A stretch of 64,000 bases of DNA, from assembly GCA_021647705.1 (NCBI GenBank), contig JAKIUF010000012.1, positions 1 to 64,000 of the forward strand, written 5' to 3'. Every line of letters starts with the position of its first letter. The first letter of the stretch is position 1. This document shows, one piece after another, positions 39,933 through 49,822 of the stretch. Source of the DNA: Gammaproteobacteria bacterium (lineage in GTDB: Bacteria; Pseudomonadota; Gammaproteobacteria; SZUA-152). The position numbers and the translations under genes are program-made. Under the pieces are notes generated by a model. That model had not been told where the DNA came from. It made no database searches and saw only the letters and a program-made list of their open reading frames with translations.

Positions 39933-42721
39933 CGGAAACAACAGAAACCAAATCCAGGCCATCCATGCGGAATATGTTTTTGCGCCTGTTGGGAGTGTTG
40001 CCCCCGGATGGCCTGGAACCGCTCACAGAAGCACAAATGAAAGCTCTCTATCGAGAGCCCTCGTCGTTTTTTGAATTTTTACCTTGGAGGGATTACAACA
40101 AAGAAGAAGGTGTTTTTGAGTTTGATGATGGCGCGTCAGTGGGTGCTGTGTTTGAGCTGAAGCCCATCGACGTTGAGGGCAGGCCGTCAAGAATATTGTC
40201 CCAAATAGAGAGAGGATTGCAAAAAGCATTACAAAATATACCCAGCCATGCAGACAGTCCCTGGATCATACAAACCTATTTACAGGACGAGCCCATCACT
40301 GATCTGGTCGATCAGATCAGGGAATACGCGACGCCCGAGGCAAAAAAAACAACACATTATCAATTGTGGTTAAAAGAGCTGGAGGAGCACACCGCCCATA
40401 TGTCAAAACAAGGCGGCATGTTTTACGACAAGGGGTCACAATTTTGGTGGAATGGCCAGCTCAGGAGAGTGCGGTGTGTCATTTACCGTCGAAGTAAAAT
40501 CTCGGAATGGATAAAGAATGGGAAGCCGATATCGGGCAAGGGCACACCTGCGGATGAACTGAATGATGTCATCAATAGTTTCATTGGCTCACTGACCCAG
40601 GCTGGTGTGACAGCACGTCGTTATACGTCTAAGGATTTGTATCAATGGTTGCTGCCCTGGTTCACTCCTCGACCTGACGGTTTTGCCTCAGCTCAGGATT
40701 TTCTGAAAACGCGACGCTTTCCGGATGACGATGAATGCATGGGGGTCAGCGCGGACCTGGCGGAAATGGTGATTCTGGGCGGCCCCGAATCCCGTGAGGA
40801 TGGTACCTGGGCATTTACCGGATTACCTCATCGCCTGATCCCTCTACAAGGAATTGACACTCCCCCTATTACCGGTGTGCTGACAGCGGAACAAGAATCA
40901 CCGGCGGGCAAAACAGCCTCTATGTGGGATCAGCTGCCAAAGGGCTGCATCTTTGTGACGACCCTCGTAGCGCTCCCACAAAGCAAGGTAAAACAACACT
41001 GCAATCATATTATCAAGGCGGGCGGGCAAGGTTCCCCTGAATCCCGGCAGTCGTCTGCCCAGGCCGAACAGGCTCTCGACAACATTGCGGGCGGGCAATC
41101 ATTATTGCCTGCTTTTTCTGGCGTCTATGTTCGCGGTGAGACCGATGCCGAGCTGAATCGCAACACGCAGAAAGCCATTAATGTGCTGACCGCCTTTCAG
41201 TTCAATCCGGTCATTCCGCGTTATGATCCGACCGCAGTGGATAATTATATCCGCCACCTGCCCATGGCATTTTCGTACGAGCTGGACAAAGCCAATTCGC
41301 GGATCACCAAACTAACCTATGCGCACCACATCGCTCGCATGCTGCCGTTGTATGGGCGCGGAACAGGTACCGGCAACCCAGGAAAGCTGTTCTATAACCG
41401 CATCGGCGAACCCTTGATGTTTGATCCGGTAAAAGACCGGTCGCGCGTTGCGCACGGGCTGATCTTCGGGCCAACCGGGTGTGGTAAATCGGCCACCATC
41501 AATTACATGTGTATGCATGAAATGGCGATCTATAAACCCAGGCTCTTCATTATCGAGAAGGGCGATTCTTTTGGGTTGCTGGGCAGCTATTTTGCCAGTA
41601 CCGGTTTAACCGTTAACAAGGTCAAATTCACGCCAAAGGTCGATATTTCTCTACCTCCGTATGCTAACGCCTTCGCTGCCCTGGAGCAGGCCGAAGAAAA
41701 TGAAGCGAGCATGGAGGCGGCATTGACACTAACCGCAGACGATAATTTTGATGCTCGTGGTGACCTGATTGATGACGATGATGAAGCGCGGGATTATCTG
41801 AGTGAAATGGAACTCATTACCCGCATGATGATTACCGGTGCAGACGCGGAAAAGGAAAAACAATTCGAGTTACCGGACAAACAATTGGTACGACGCGCAT
41901 TGCTCGATGCCACGCGTCGTCAACGCGACAAAGCAGAAAATTATGTGCTGCCATCCCATGTGGTTGTCATGTTCCGCGAGTATGCCAACGATTCTCAACT
42001 CACCGATGCGCGAAAAGACCGCATACGTTATATGGCCGACGCCCTGGCGTATTGGACGGAAGGCCTTCATGGCCGGTTCTTCAACCGGCCTGGTCGCGCC
42101 TGGCCAGAATGTGATGTGACGATACTGGATATGGGTATCCTTACCTCGGATCAATACAAGGACATGTTGGCCGTCACCATCGTCACCATGATTAATACCA
42201 TCACAGGCATCGGCGAAAAATATCAATTTGAAGGCCGACAGACCATCGTCTATACCGACGAAGGCCACGCGATTACCACAAATCCCTCACTGGTAAAGCC
42301 GTTCGTTTTTGGCGCAAAAACCTGGCGAAAATTAAATATCTGGCTCAATCAGGCCACCCAGAATCTCAGTGATTATCCTGATGAGGCCTCAAAAATGATT
42401 TCCCTGGCGGAATGGTGGTACTGCCTGGTGATGTCGCACGATGAAGTGGAGCAGATCACCCGGTTTAAACGCCTGACCGATGAACAAAAAGAAATGCTGG
42501 TATCTACCCGAAAACAGAAGGGCGCATTCACTGAGGGGGTTGTGTTATCGGACAACGTGAATTCATTGTTCCGTATTGTCATGCCAGCGCTGCCGCTGGC
42601 ATTGGCGGGTACGGATGATGATGAAAAGGCGGCACGCCGACGGTTAATGAAAGAACACGGCATTACGGAGATAGAGGCTATTTATCGTGTTGCGGAGCAG
42701 ATAAAGGAGAGCAGAGCATGA
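39929..42721 (+). CDS. traC: TraC-type conjugative ATPase (VirB4 family, TIGR03744)
   Basis: 930 aa. N-terminal TraC domain (FFEFLPWRDYNKEEGVFEFD), Walker A GLIFGPTGCGKSATINYMCM, acidic insert (NFDARGDLIDDDDEARDYLS), Walker B-like VTILDMGILTS, TIVYTDEGHAITTNPSLV, and a late ATPase motif WLNQATQNLSDYPDEASKMI. VirB4 ATPases energise pilus assembly and DNA transfer at the inner membrane. Full-length and uninterrupted. Confidence 0.92.
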   Translation: MTETTETKSRPSMRNMFLRLLGVLPPDGLEPLTEAQMKALYREPSSFFEFLPWRDYNKEEGVFEFDDGASVGAVFELKPIDVEGRPSRILSQIERGLQKALQNIPSHADSPWIIQTYLQDEPITDLVDQIREYATPEAKKTTHYQLWLKELEEHTAHMSKQGGMFYDKGSQFWWNGQLRRVRCVIYRRSKISEWIKNGKPISGKGTPADELNDVINSFIGSLTQAGVTARRYTSKDLYQWLLPWFTPRPDGFASAQDFLKTRRFPDDDECMGVSADLAEMVILGGPESREDGTWAFTGLPHRLIPLQGIDTPPITGVLTAEQESPAGKTASMWDQLPKGCIFVTTLVALPQSKVKQHCNHIIKAGGQGSPESRQSSAQAEQALDNIAGGQSLLPAFSGVYVRGETDAELNRNTQKAINVLTAFQFNPVIPRYDPTAVDNYIRHLPMAFSYELDKANSRITKLTYAHHIARMLPLYGRGTGTGNPGKLFYNRIGEPLMFDPVKDRSRVAHGLIFGPTGCGKSATINYMCMHEMAIYKPRLFIIEKGDSFGLLGSYFASTGLTVNKVKFTPKVDISLPPYANAFAALEQAEENEASMEAALTLTADDNFDARGDLIDDDDEARDYLSEMELITRMMITGADAEKEKQFELPDKQLVRRALLDATRRQRDKAENYVLPSHVVVMFREYANDSQLTDARKDRIRYMADALAYWTEGLHGRFFNRPGRAWPECDVTILDMGILTSDQYKDMLAVTIVTMINTITGIGEKYQFEGRQTIVYTDEGHAITTNPSLVKPFVFGAKTWRKLNIWLNQATQNLSDYPDEASKMISLAEWWYCLVMSHDEVEQITRFKRLTDEQKEMLVSTRKQKGAFTEGVVLSDNVNSLFRIVMPALPLALAGTDDDEKAARRRLMKEHGITEIEAIYRVAEQIKESRA

Positions 42722-43218
42722 ATATTATGAACAGCGCGAGGGGAAACCATCCGCATTGGCGACAAGTCTTTATCGGGATGGTCTGCCTGTTGTTTTCAAC
42801 AGTAGCGATGGCTGATGAGCCTCAAATGATTGTTTATCTCGGCACCAACGATTTTCCGTTGGAAAATGCCGAGGCTGCAACTCGGGCAGGCATTACACTG
42901 GCTGCTTATAACCTCGATGCACAAAAAAATCTCGAACATCACTTGATGGAGGGATTGCCGATACACCTCAAGACAATGGACAGCATTGGATCCATCCAAA
43001 GCATTGTCGAGCAACGTATCAACGATCTCCCGCAGGAGGAAATCATGGCTATTTTTCAGCCGGTCATGTTGGTACAGCGATGGGATATCCGCAAAACACC
43101 CGCCGCTGTATTTGGCAAGGGTGAAGCGGTTGTTTACGGTATTACTGATGCCAACCTGATTCTGGAATACTGGCAGGAATGGCAAAGCACAAGAAGTGCA
43201 GGAGAAGGGCTGCAATGA
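42718..43218 (+). CDS. ICE protein, TIGR03757 family (PFL_4709)
   Basis: 166 aa; an in-frame second ATG lies three codons on. Signal peptide (VFIGMVCLLFSTVAMA). The mature part carries VYLGTNDFPLENAEAATRAG, QRINDLPQEEIMAIFQPVML and KTPAAVFGKGEAVVYGITD, a TrbC/thioredoxin-like domain as in TraW-TrbC-type assembly proteins. Overlaps its neighbours by 4 bp on both sides. Confidence 0.85.
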   Translation: MNIMNSARGNHPHWRQVFIGMVCLLFSTVAMADEPQMIVYLGTNDFPLENAEAATRAGITLAAYNLDAQKNLEHHLMEGLPIHLKTMDSIGSIQSIVEQRINDLPQEEIMAIFQPVMLVQRWDIRKTPAAVFGKGEAVVYGITDANLILEYWQEWQSTRSAGEGLQ

Positions 43219-44732
43219 AATCCTCTATCATTTCGGTTTTGTTGGCATCGATGTTTCTGTTAGCTGGCACAACCTATGCGGACCATCATGATGGAGATGC
43301 TCTGCCGGGTGGTTTGGGGATCAGCCGGAATGCCAGTGACAGCTTTACCAGTGTGGATATGCTGGCCACCAGCATCCAGGGCATGCTCGATCCGAGTTGC
43401 GGCGGCTATTGCATCATCGGTGTGTGCTCGCACCTGCGAGTCAGGTTCACCTGGAAAGGTATCCGCATATACACGGTGATATCACCCAAGCTGCGCCATC
43501 CTTACCCCGAGTTGTTGGTGTCCTCGTACAATCATGTGGGCGACGAACCCTTTCTTGAATGGCGGAATTCATTCGGTAGCATCATGGGCGGAGTCGCGGC
43601 ATCACTGGGCGTGGCAGGTGGTCGGCCAGAGCCCATTATGCTCGATCAACATCAAGCCGCCTCGTTTAAAGAGGTGGATATTATTGGACATCCCCTCACC
43701 ATTATGCCGTCATTGGTGGATCGTAATGGGTCAACAAACCCCTTCGCCCGAGATCCGGTCAGCTCACTACGAGAGCCCTCATCGTTCAATTCACCTGATC
43801 TATCAGGGCCAGATACCGGAGACGCAGAGGAAGACGGGCTGGGTAGTATTGATATCAAGGAGATGATTCGTAACACCCTGAGCGGTGTGGCGAGCACGGC
43901 CATGAGGACCATAATGGAGAATTACCGGCTGGCAATGCTCGCGCTGCGTGCTGTCAATATCGTCAACGATATCGTAGAGATGGCTGAGTACTTCCGGTCT
44001 CTCGCCGCACTGATGGACAACATCGTTATGATCGCGGAAATAAGCGCACGAAGCACAATATGGGTTAATGCGATAGATCCCCGTTTTCAGTCACCACGTC
44101 TGTTTTGTCCCGTCAATACCAAGGCGTTACAACCCTATTATTTATCGTTCGCAGATTTCTTCTGGTGGCGCAGTGGTTTCCCGATAACCGATGGGCCGAT
44201 TGGTGGGGACAATCATCTACTCGATATCCTGAACCCGATTAGTGCCGACACCCTGCCGGTGGATGCTACCCCTGTCAATCCGTTGTCCGAGGTCTGGGGC
44301 AGATTATACCCGCGCGACGGCATGCTCAATCAAACACATGATGCCAAAACCGCTTCAGTGATTGCCTGGCGAGGGATGGATGTGTTGCATAACTCCCTGC
44401 CGGGTAGTCGCATCGGCATTCCATTACCTGCGCCACCCCGCGAATGGCAATTTGTTGTGGATCAACCGAAATGGCAAATGATTTACCCTGAGGTCAAGTC
44501 GTGTGAGGACACACCCTATTATCCCTCGTCCAGTCTGTTTACAGATTTTATGGCACCCAACGAATTTGGCGGCTATGCCTGGAACTATTACCGCACCTAC
44601 ACCTGTTGTTCAAACACACGCGGGCGACGATTGATATCAATCGATTTTCCTATCCCTCTGTGCATCACGCTGGGGCAGATCAATGATGATGCGTCAGCTC
44701 GTGCTGAGGAAGAATGGTGTCCAGGATGTTGA
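43215..44732 (+). CDS. ICE protein, TIGR03756 family (TraU-like)
   Basis: 505 aa from the ATG at 43215 (AGGAGAAGGG upstream). Signal peptide (ISVLLASMFLLAGTTYA). Cys pairs in SCGGYCIIGVCSHLRVRF, LFCPVNTKALQPYY, SCEDTPYY, YTCCSNTRG and EEWCPGC suggest several disulfides, as in TraU, a periplasmic factor required for mating-pair assembly. The 3' end overlaps the next frame. Confidence 0.85.
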   Translation: MKSSIISVLLASMFLLAGTTYADHHDGDALPGGLGISRNASDSFTSVDMLATSIQGMLDPSCGGYCIIGVCSHLRVRFTWKGIRIYTVISPKLRHPYPELLVSSYNHVGDEPFLEWRNSFGSIMGGVAASLGVAGGRPEPIMLDQHQAASFKEVDIIGHPLTIMPSLVDRNGSTNPFARDPVSSLREPSSFNSPDLSGPDTGDAEEDGLGSIDIKEMIRNTLSGVASTAMRTIMENYRLAMLALRAVNIVNDIVEMAEYFRSLAALMDNIVMIAEISARSTIWVNAIDPRFQSPRLFCPVNTKALQPYYLSFADFFWWRSGFPITDGPIGGDNHLLDILNPISADTLPVDATPVNPLSEVWGRLYPRDGMLNQTHDAKTASVIAWRGMDVLHNSLPGSRIGIPLPAPPREWQFVVDQPKWQMIYPEVKSCEDTPYYPSSSLFTDFMAPNEFGGYAWNYYRTYTCCSNTRGRRLISIDFPIPLCITLGQINDDASARAEEEWCPGC

Positions 44733-44755
44733 AAAAATCAGATAAGGATCAAAAA

Positions 44756-46120
44756 ATGAAACTCATTATTTTTATCACATTTTTAATCATGATGGGCGGC
44801 ATGATGACGGCTCATTCTGCACCGGAAAATGCGTCACAAATTCCTGCGAACATCAGCAGTACCTATTACCTATTGGGTGGTGGTCAGATTATTCCGCCGC
44901 CTGGGGCGGGCGTAACCACGTTTAACATCAGTGCGCGTTTTAAGGTGGGGTTGGGGTATTCGTGTGGAAAATTTAATTTCCAGAATAACATACAGCAAAT
45001 GGTCAACCAGATGTTGACTCAGGTACGTCAACTGCCGGGACAACTGCAAACCGCTACCACAGCGGCTGTAGCAGCGCTGCCGGGTTATCTACTGATGAAA
45101 GCAAACCCGACGTTGTACAACCTCATTACCAAAACGCTGGATGAAACGGTTACTCTGTTCAGAATGAGTTATAAATCCTGTAAACAAATAGAATCCGAGA
45201 TGCAAAAAAACCCGGATGTCAACCCGTACCAGGGGTTTATGAATGCCTCTGTCGCCGACCGGTGGGCACTGGGGGCAAACTCTGGGGACGTGGCGGCTGA
45301 TGTCGATGAGTCCATCAAAACAGCCACGGACAGGGAACCCATTCGCTGGCTGGGAGGCAGGCTATACGGCACGGCTGATAACCCCATCCAGATCAATCGG
45401 GATATTGTCGTGGCAGGTTACAACATCATGATTGGCCGCACAGGAGATGTCTCCATTGCAACCGCGCCATCGCCAGGATCTCCCATGGCGCTGGAACCCA
45501 TCGTGCGCATATGGCCATCCCCGGCAGCAGCAGGCACCTGGGTACAGGAAGTGCTGGGTGATCTCAGGATTGTAATGACACCGGCGGATACTCCCCCTCA
45601 ATCCGAGGCGGGCAAGGGTCTCCGGCCCAAGGTCAGTGCGCTGGAGACCCGCATTTATACTGCGCTTAAGAAAGCGATGGAAGAGGATGATTATGAACTT
45701 CTCAATAAATACACCACGCTGAGAGTGTCGGCGGCCCTTATAGAAGGATTTCGCGATATGCCGCCTGGGGAAGCGGCGGTGCTAATGGATCGCCTGGTTT
45801 CTGAAATGGCCGTGAACGAGGCTCGTGAACGACTGATGCTCATCAAACAAATGATGATGACCGGACTGAGAGCCCCCGATCTCGTTGCCAGTACCGGCGG
45901 CTCCACGGCTAAAAAATACATCAGGGGTAGCACATTCCGTGATATGGATCGCGTTACACGCGAAGTTATTGAAACGCTGGAGCTTAAACAACGCACACTC
46001 AATGGCACCACCATAGCGATTATCAATCACGCCGCACAACGGCGTGATGCTGCGGCAGGAAAAACATCCAGTCCAATGCGTGGTGGATCAAATGCGCTGG
46101 ATGGGGCCGTGGATAGATGA
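44756..46120 (+). CDS. ICE protein, TIGR03755 (PFL_4711) family
   Basis: 454 aa from the ATG at 44756, chosen because AAGGAT precedes it and a signal peptide follows (IIFITFLIMMGGMMTAHSA); an upstream frame begins at 44714. Features: YYLLGGGQIIPPPGAG, FKVGLGYSCGKFNFQNNIQQ and ALPGYLLMKANPTLYNLITK. TraH-like periplasmic protein by position. An inserted gene (46267-47118) separates it from the membrane protein and TraG that normally follow. Confidence 0.85.
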   Translation: MKLIIFITFLIMMGGMMTAHSAPENASQIPANISSTYYLLGGGQIIPPPGAGVTTFNISARFKVGLGYSCGKFNFQNNIQQMVNQMLTQVRQLPGQLQTATTAAVAALPGYLLMKANPTLYNLITKTLDETVTLFRMSYKSCKQIESEMQKNPDVNPYQGFMNASVADRWALGANSGDVAADVDESIKTATDREPIRWLGGRLYGTADNPIQINRDIVVAGYNIMIGRTGDVSIATAPSPGSPMALEPIVRIWPSPAAAGTWVQEVLGDLRIVMTPADTPPQSEAGKGLRPKVSALETRIYTALKKAMEEDDYELLNKYTTLRVSAALIEGFRDMPPGEAAVLMDRLVSEMAVNEARERLMLIKQMMMTGLRAPDLVASTGGSTAKKYIRGSTFRDMDRVTREVIETLELKQRTLNGTTIAIINHAAQRRDAAAGKTSSPMRGGSNALDGAVDR

Positions 46121-46266
46121 CCAAACAAAAGAAAAAACAACAATAACAATGGTTACGTGCTGTTGAGAAAGCAAAAAATGTCCTTATGCCAATAAGCGAC
46201 GGACATCTTGATTGGATTTGTTGTACTACACCTCACGAAACCAGAAGCATAATAAGAGGGTTTTAT

Positions 46267-47118
46267 ATGAGTTACCAACTTTATGATGATGAACCGTACC
46301 TGGTCAGTTTCAGTGGTGGCCGATCATCTGGATATATGCTCCATAACCTGGTGAAAGAAAATAACGGGCTACCAGAGCAAGCCCATGTTTTGTTTGCCAA
46401 CACTGGAAAAGAAATGGAAGAAACATTGGACTTTGTTGCTGAGTGTGCAGAGCGGTGGAGCATCAATATTGTTTGGCTTGAACACTGCTATAACGATGAT
46501 GGCGTAGTCTCTTTTAGAATCGTGAACCGTGATACCGCTTCAATGAACGGCGAACCGTTCGAGGAATTGATTAGTAGAAAACACATGCTTCCAAATGTAG
46601 TAATGCGATTTTGCACTGAAGAGCTAAAAATAAAAACCATGTTCAGATACATGCGTTCAGTCGGAATTAATAAAAAAGATCTTACCAATGTAATTGGTAT
46701 TAGATACGACGAACCAAGACGGGTTGCAAAAGTGAAAGCCCGCAATGAGAAAGAGAAATTTGAAACTATAGCTCCATTGGTAGATGCAAAAATAACCAAG
46801 CATGACGTTGGCGCTTTTTGGAAATCGCAATCTTTTGATTTAAAACTGCCAAACAATAATGGAACCACCCCGTTAGGAAATTGCGATCTCTGCTTTTTAA
46901 AAGGCGAAAAAAAAATAAGCTCCATTATTCGTGACTACCCAACACTCGCAAAATGGTGGTTCGATCAAGAGGACAGGATTCAAAAAGGGAGTGCTGAGAA
47001 TGGCGGTAAGACTGAAAATGCTAGTTTTATAAAACGCATTCCTTACCGCGCCCTACCAGGCGCAAATATGCATGATTTATTAAATATTGAGATTGAGTGC
47101 TTTGGATGCACTGACTAA
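46267..47118 (+). CDS. PAPS reductase-like adenine nucleotide alpha hydrolase, inserted in the transfer operon
   Basis: 283 aa from the ATG at 46267 (GAGG upstream). The PP-motif SFSGGRSSGYMLHNLV binds ATP in the PAPS-reductase/N-type ATP pyrophosphatase family. FANTGKEMEETLDFVAEC follows as in that family, and TPLGNCDLCFLKGEKK plus the final ECFGC give a Cys cluster. True sulfate reduction is unlikely because no assimilation genes are present. Such proteins occur in phages and in DNA-modification or defence clusters. The gene is clearly more AT-rich than the tra genes and interrupts their usual order, so it is cargo placed in the operon. Confidence 0.8.
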   Translation: MSYQLYDDEPYLVSFSGGRSSGYMLHNLVKENNGLPEQAHVLFANTGKEMEETLDFVAECAERWSINIVWLEHCYNDDGVVSFRIVNRDTASMNGEPFEELISRKHMLPNVVMRFCTEELKIKTMFRYMRSVGINKKDLTNVIGIRYDEPRRVAKVKARNEKEKFETIAPLVDAKITKHDVGAFWKSQSFDLKLPNNNGTTPLGNCDLCFLKGEKKISSIIRDYPTLAKWWFDQEDRIQKGSAENGGKTENASFIKRIPYRALPGANMHDLLNIEIECFGCTD

Positions 47119-47148
47119 AATGGCTGCACAATAAACAGGTCGATACCA

Positions 47149-47586
47149 ATGATGAACAATCAGGAAACAGAGAACGTGCAATGCGCGACCGAAACCGGCA
47201 TCGTTAGCGATCAGTCGCACCGACCTGCGCGACGTTATCTGCGCAAGGGATTATTGTTGTTTGCGTTTCTCGCATTCTTTGTTGCGCTTAATCTGATCGG
47301 CATGTTGTTGATGAATACCGTGTCCATTGGCCAGCTGCATCAGGCACAGCACGCCCTGCAAAATTTTGGCGACGGGTGGATGGTTGTCAGGCTGGCGTTT
47401 ATTGCCGGACTGATCATCGGCTGGGTTCCCATTAATACCTGGCTGGCTCAACGCAATGGCTGGGACGCTGCACATCTGGCGCGTGTCCTGGCAGGTCGCT
47501 GGCTCACATTAGGTGTGTTGGTATTCGTCGAATTATTTTTGGTCCAACGCATACATGAACCTTTCACGGACAGGTGGTTTCAATGA
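47149..47586 (+). CDS. ICE membrane protein preceding TraG
   Basis: 145 aa with three membrane helices (LLLFAFLAFFVALNLIGMLL, RLAFIAGLIIGWVPINTWL, WLTLGVLVFVELFLVQRI). Not assigned to a named family by me; hydrophobic proteins of this size commonly precede traG in these elements. Its end overlaps the TraG start by 4 bp. Confidence 0.7.
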   Translation: MMNNQETENVQCATETGIVSDQSHRPARRYLRKGLLLFAFLAFFVALNLIGMLLMNTVSIGQLHQAQHALQNFGDGWMVVRLAFIAGLIIGWVPINTWLAQRNGWDAAHLARVLAGRWLTLGVLVFVELFLVQRIHEPFTDRWFQ

Positions 47587-49271
47587 ACGTTGGCTCTTTC
47601 CTCGAAATCTACACCACCATGTTTGGCTGGACGTTTTATAACACGCTGTATGGTTTGTTTAATGTCACCGGCATTTTGTATTTACCATTTTTAATGGTGC
47701 TGTATAAAAACTGGCGAGACCCGTATCTGTCCCAGGACGACAAACCGGCAGCAGTGACCTCACAACGCCGAATGACCTGGGGGGTCATCTCTATCACCAT
47801 GGTGTTTTCGCTGGCGGTTTTGCCATTCCAGCCGTTAGGGTTAAATGAGGTACGCTATCGCACAGCGTGTACCGATGGCGGTGGTATCGTTACTGACACG
47901 GATGTGGCTGGCGGCACGACTGGCACCACCTACGATGACCGGTTGGGGAGTGCGGACACACGAATACCGATTATCTGGTGGCTGGCGTTGTCAATTTCGT
48001 CCGGACTCAATCATGCCGCCACATCGTCGTTCAGTTGTTTCGAGGACATCAAGGGACTGGATCAGCAGCTACGTAATCTGACCTTGCGAGACGATGCCTT
48101 GAGGGAGGAATATTTCCGTTTTGCCAATGAATGTTTTTTGCCTGCCAAGTCAAAATTCATGCGTGCCATGCGCGGGGGTGAGCGTCATGCTTACGTGACG
48201 AATTCGTTAGCCAGCTGGCTGGTCATTAATACCGACTATGATGCCAGCGATCCCTATTTCATCGGGTCTCATTTCTACCTGGAGACTGATGGATTCTACA
48301 AGTGGTTTGATAAATCCGCCAATTGTGCGGCGTTGCCCGGCGGTTGTGGATTGCAGGCGGAAAAACCGGTGCCTGGCTGGCCGTATGTTGTGGCGAGGGA
48401 TAATTATTCGGCAGCCGATATTGCTGCCGGTACGCCTGGACGACCCTTCTGTGACGAATGGTGGACTGATGGTGCTCGCGGACTGGAAAGCAAGTTGCTC
48501 AACAGTATCGAAGCCTCCAGGGAAACAATACCTGATTGGGATGACACCAGGACTGCATTTGAAAATATCGTAGACATGATTATAGGCGCTTGGGGGGCAG
48601 CCACATATACGCCCGATCAGTTGGAGGATCTTGTCATCAAACGGTATATCGAGTCTGATCCTCCGGAGATGACCGGTAGATGGTCACCACCGCCATCATC
48701 GGGATCGGGTAATTCAGCCGGTGAAATAGCACTGGGGGCTGCTGGAGTGGGAGCCATCCTGTTTCCAGCGGCAGGAGCCGCTGTCGGTGGGGCGGCACTG
48801 GCCACCGGGCTGGTTGTCGCCAAAGAATTCGCGGGTTTCTATACCATGATGTTTGTGATCAAGTCCGCTGCCCCCATGCTCCAGGCTGTGTTGTTGATGA
48901 TGATTTATTGCCTGTTGCTGATCTATTTGGTGGTGTCAGAATATGACGTGGATAGCGTTATCACCGCACTGTTTCTCATTCTTGCCATTCGATTTTTCAC
49001 CCCTCTGTGGGCCATGGCGGATTACCTTGATGCCCAGTTGTTCCTGGCCATGTTCCCGGATGCCACCTGGCTGGGATCCGATGTCACCTTCGCCTTCGAA
49101 CGGCTGTTGCTGGATATGGTGCTGACGGTGCTTTATATCGTCGCGCCGTTACTGTTGCTGTACCTGATGCAAATGGCGGGACAAAATATTGCTAGAGTCG
49201 GTGATGCCGGTATGGGAGGCAGCAAGATCGAAGCTGTTGGCAAAGGAGTGGGTGGTTCCGGAAGGCGATGA
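47583..49271 (+). CDS. traG: TraG-like mating-pair protein
   Basis: 562 aa from the ATG at 47583. An N-terminal membrane region (TMFGWTFYNTLYGLFNVTGI, LYLPFLMVLYKNWRDPYLSQ), a long periplasmic loop, and a C-terminal cluster of hydrophobic helices (MLQAVLLMMIYCLLLIYLVV, ITALFLILAIRFFTPLWAMA). This is the TraG_N-type membrane protein that closes the transfer operon in this ICE family. It lacks the large C-terminal periplasmic domain of F-type TraG. It converges with the minus-strand gene at 49297. Confidence 0.82.
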   Translation: MNVGSFLEIYTTMFGWTFYNTLYGLFNVTGILYLPFLMVLYKNWRDPYLSQDDKPAAVTSQRRMTWGVISITMVFSLAVLPFQPLGLNEVRYRTACTDGGGIVTDTDVAGGTTGTTYDDRLGSADTRIPIIWWLALSISSGLNHAATSSFSCFEDIKGLDQQLRNLTLRDDALREEYFRFANECFLPAKSKFMRAMRGGERHAYVTNSLASWLVINTDYDASDPYFIGSHFYLETDGFYKWFDKSANCAALPGGCGLQAEKPVPGWPYVVARDNYSAADIAAGTPGRPFCDEWWTDGARGLESKLLNSIEASRETIPDWDDTRTAFENIVDMIIGAWGAATYTPDQLEDLVIKRYIESDPPEMTGRWSPPPSSGSGNSAGEIALGAAGVGAILFPAAGAAVGGAALATGLVVAKEFAGFYTMMFVIKSAAPMLQAVLLMMIYCLLLIYLVVSEYDVDSVITALFLILAIRFFTPLWAMADYLDAQLFLAMFPDATWLGSDVTFAFERLLLDMVLTVLYIVAPLLLLYLMQMAGQNIARVGDAGMGGSKIEAVGKGVGGSGRR

Positions 49272-49296
49272 TGAAAGTGAAGTCAGTGGTTATTTA

Positions 49297-49761
49297 TTAC
49301 ACTGGCTTACCATTTCTATAATAATCATCACTTTCTTCATCTCCGTAATCAATTGGCTCATAATGGTTTCCGGAACTACTGATGCAATATCCATTTGGCA
49401 CCATGGAATCGTTTACATCCTCATCCTCCCGCTTGCGTTTCGGCTCAGCCGCCACCACTCGCAGCCGGGTTTCTTTCAAGGTGGCCAGCACACGGGGGAT
49501 ACCCAAATACAGGGCACCGCCCAAAAAGGCCGCCAGGCCCAGCACGGCAACGGCAATCAGCGGCAGGGTGACGGTGGTGCTTAGACCCGCCATTAAATTC
49601 AGGCTGTGCAACAGCACTACCGTTCCCAGGGGCAGCAGGGTGGCCAACCAGGGTAACACCCAGCGGCGACTGTCACCGCCACGCTTGCGACAACGGGCCA
49701 TCCACAGTGGCATAGCCACCGCCGTGGCCAGCAGTATTAAAAGGAGCAGTGTTGTTGTCAT
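49297..49761 (-). CDS. Two-to-three-helix membrane protein, convergent with TraG
   Basis: 154 aa. First segment TLLLLILLATAVAMPLWMA followed by ARCRKRGG, then two further helices (LPWLATLLPLGTVVLLHSLN and LPLIAVAVLGLAAFLGGALY) and a hydrophilic tail ending DDYYRNGKPV. Function unknown. It is followed upstream by the ParE/antitoxin pair, an arrangement repeated (with this gene truncated) at 1473-2209. Only 25 bp separates it from the traG stop on the other strand. Confidence 0.65.
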   Translation of the reverse strand: MTTTLLLLILLATAVAMPLWMARCRKRGGDSRRWVLPWLATLLPLGTVVLLHSLNLMAGLSTTVTLPLIAVAVLGLAAFLGGALYLGIPRVLATLKETRLRVVAAEPKRKREDEDVNDSMVPNGYCISSSGNHYEPIDYGDEESDDYYRNGKPV

Positions 49762-49822
49762 GATCGTATTGTCTTCGTTCTTTGGTTATCTCTGCACAGT
49801 GTAGCCTTGTGCGCAGAGAGAG

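Noticed and set aside
49382-49804. 140-aa plus-strand ORF opposite the 154-aa membrane protein
   Set aside because: Basic low-complexity translation with no start signal; the minus-strand gene has a truncated homologue at 1473-1589, which supports it instead.
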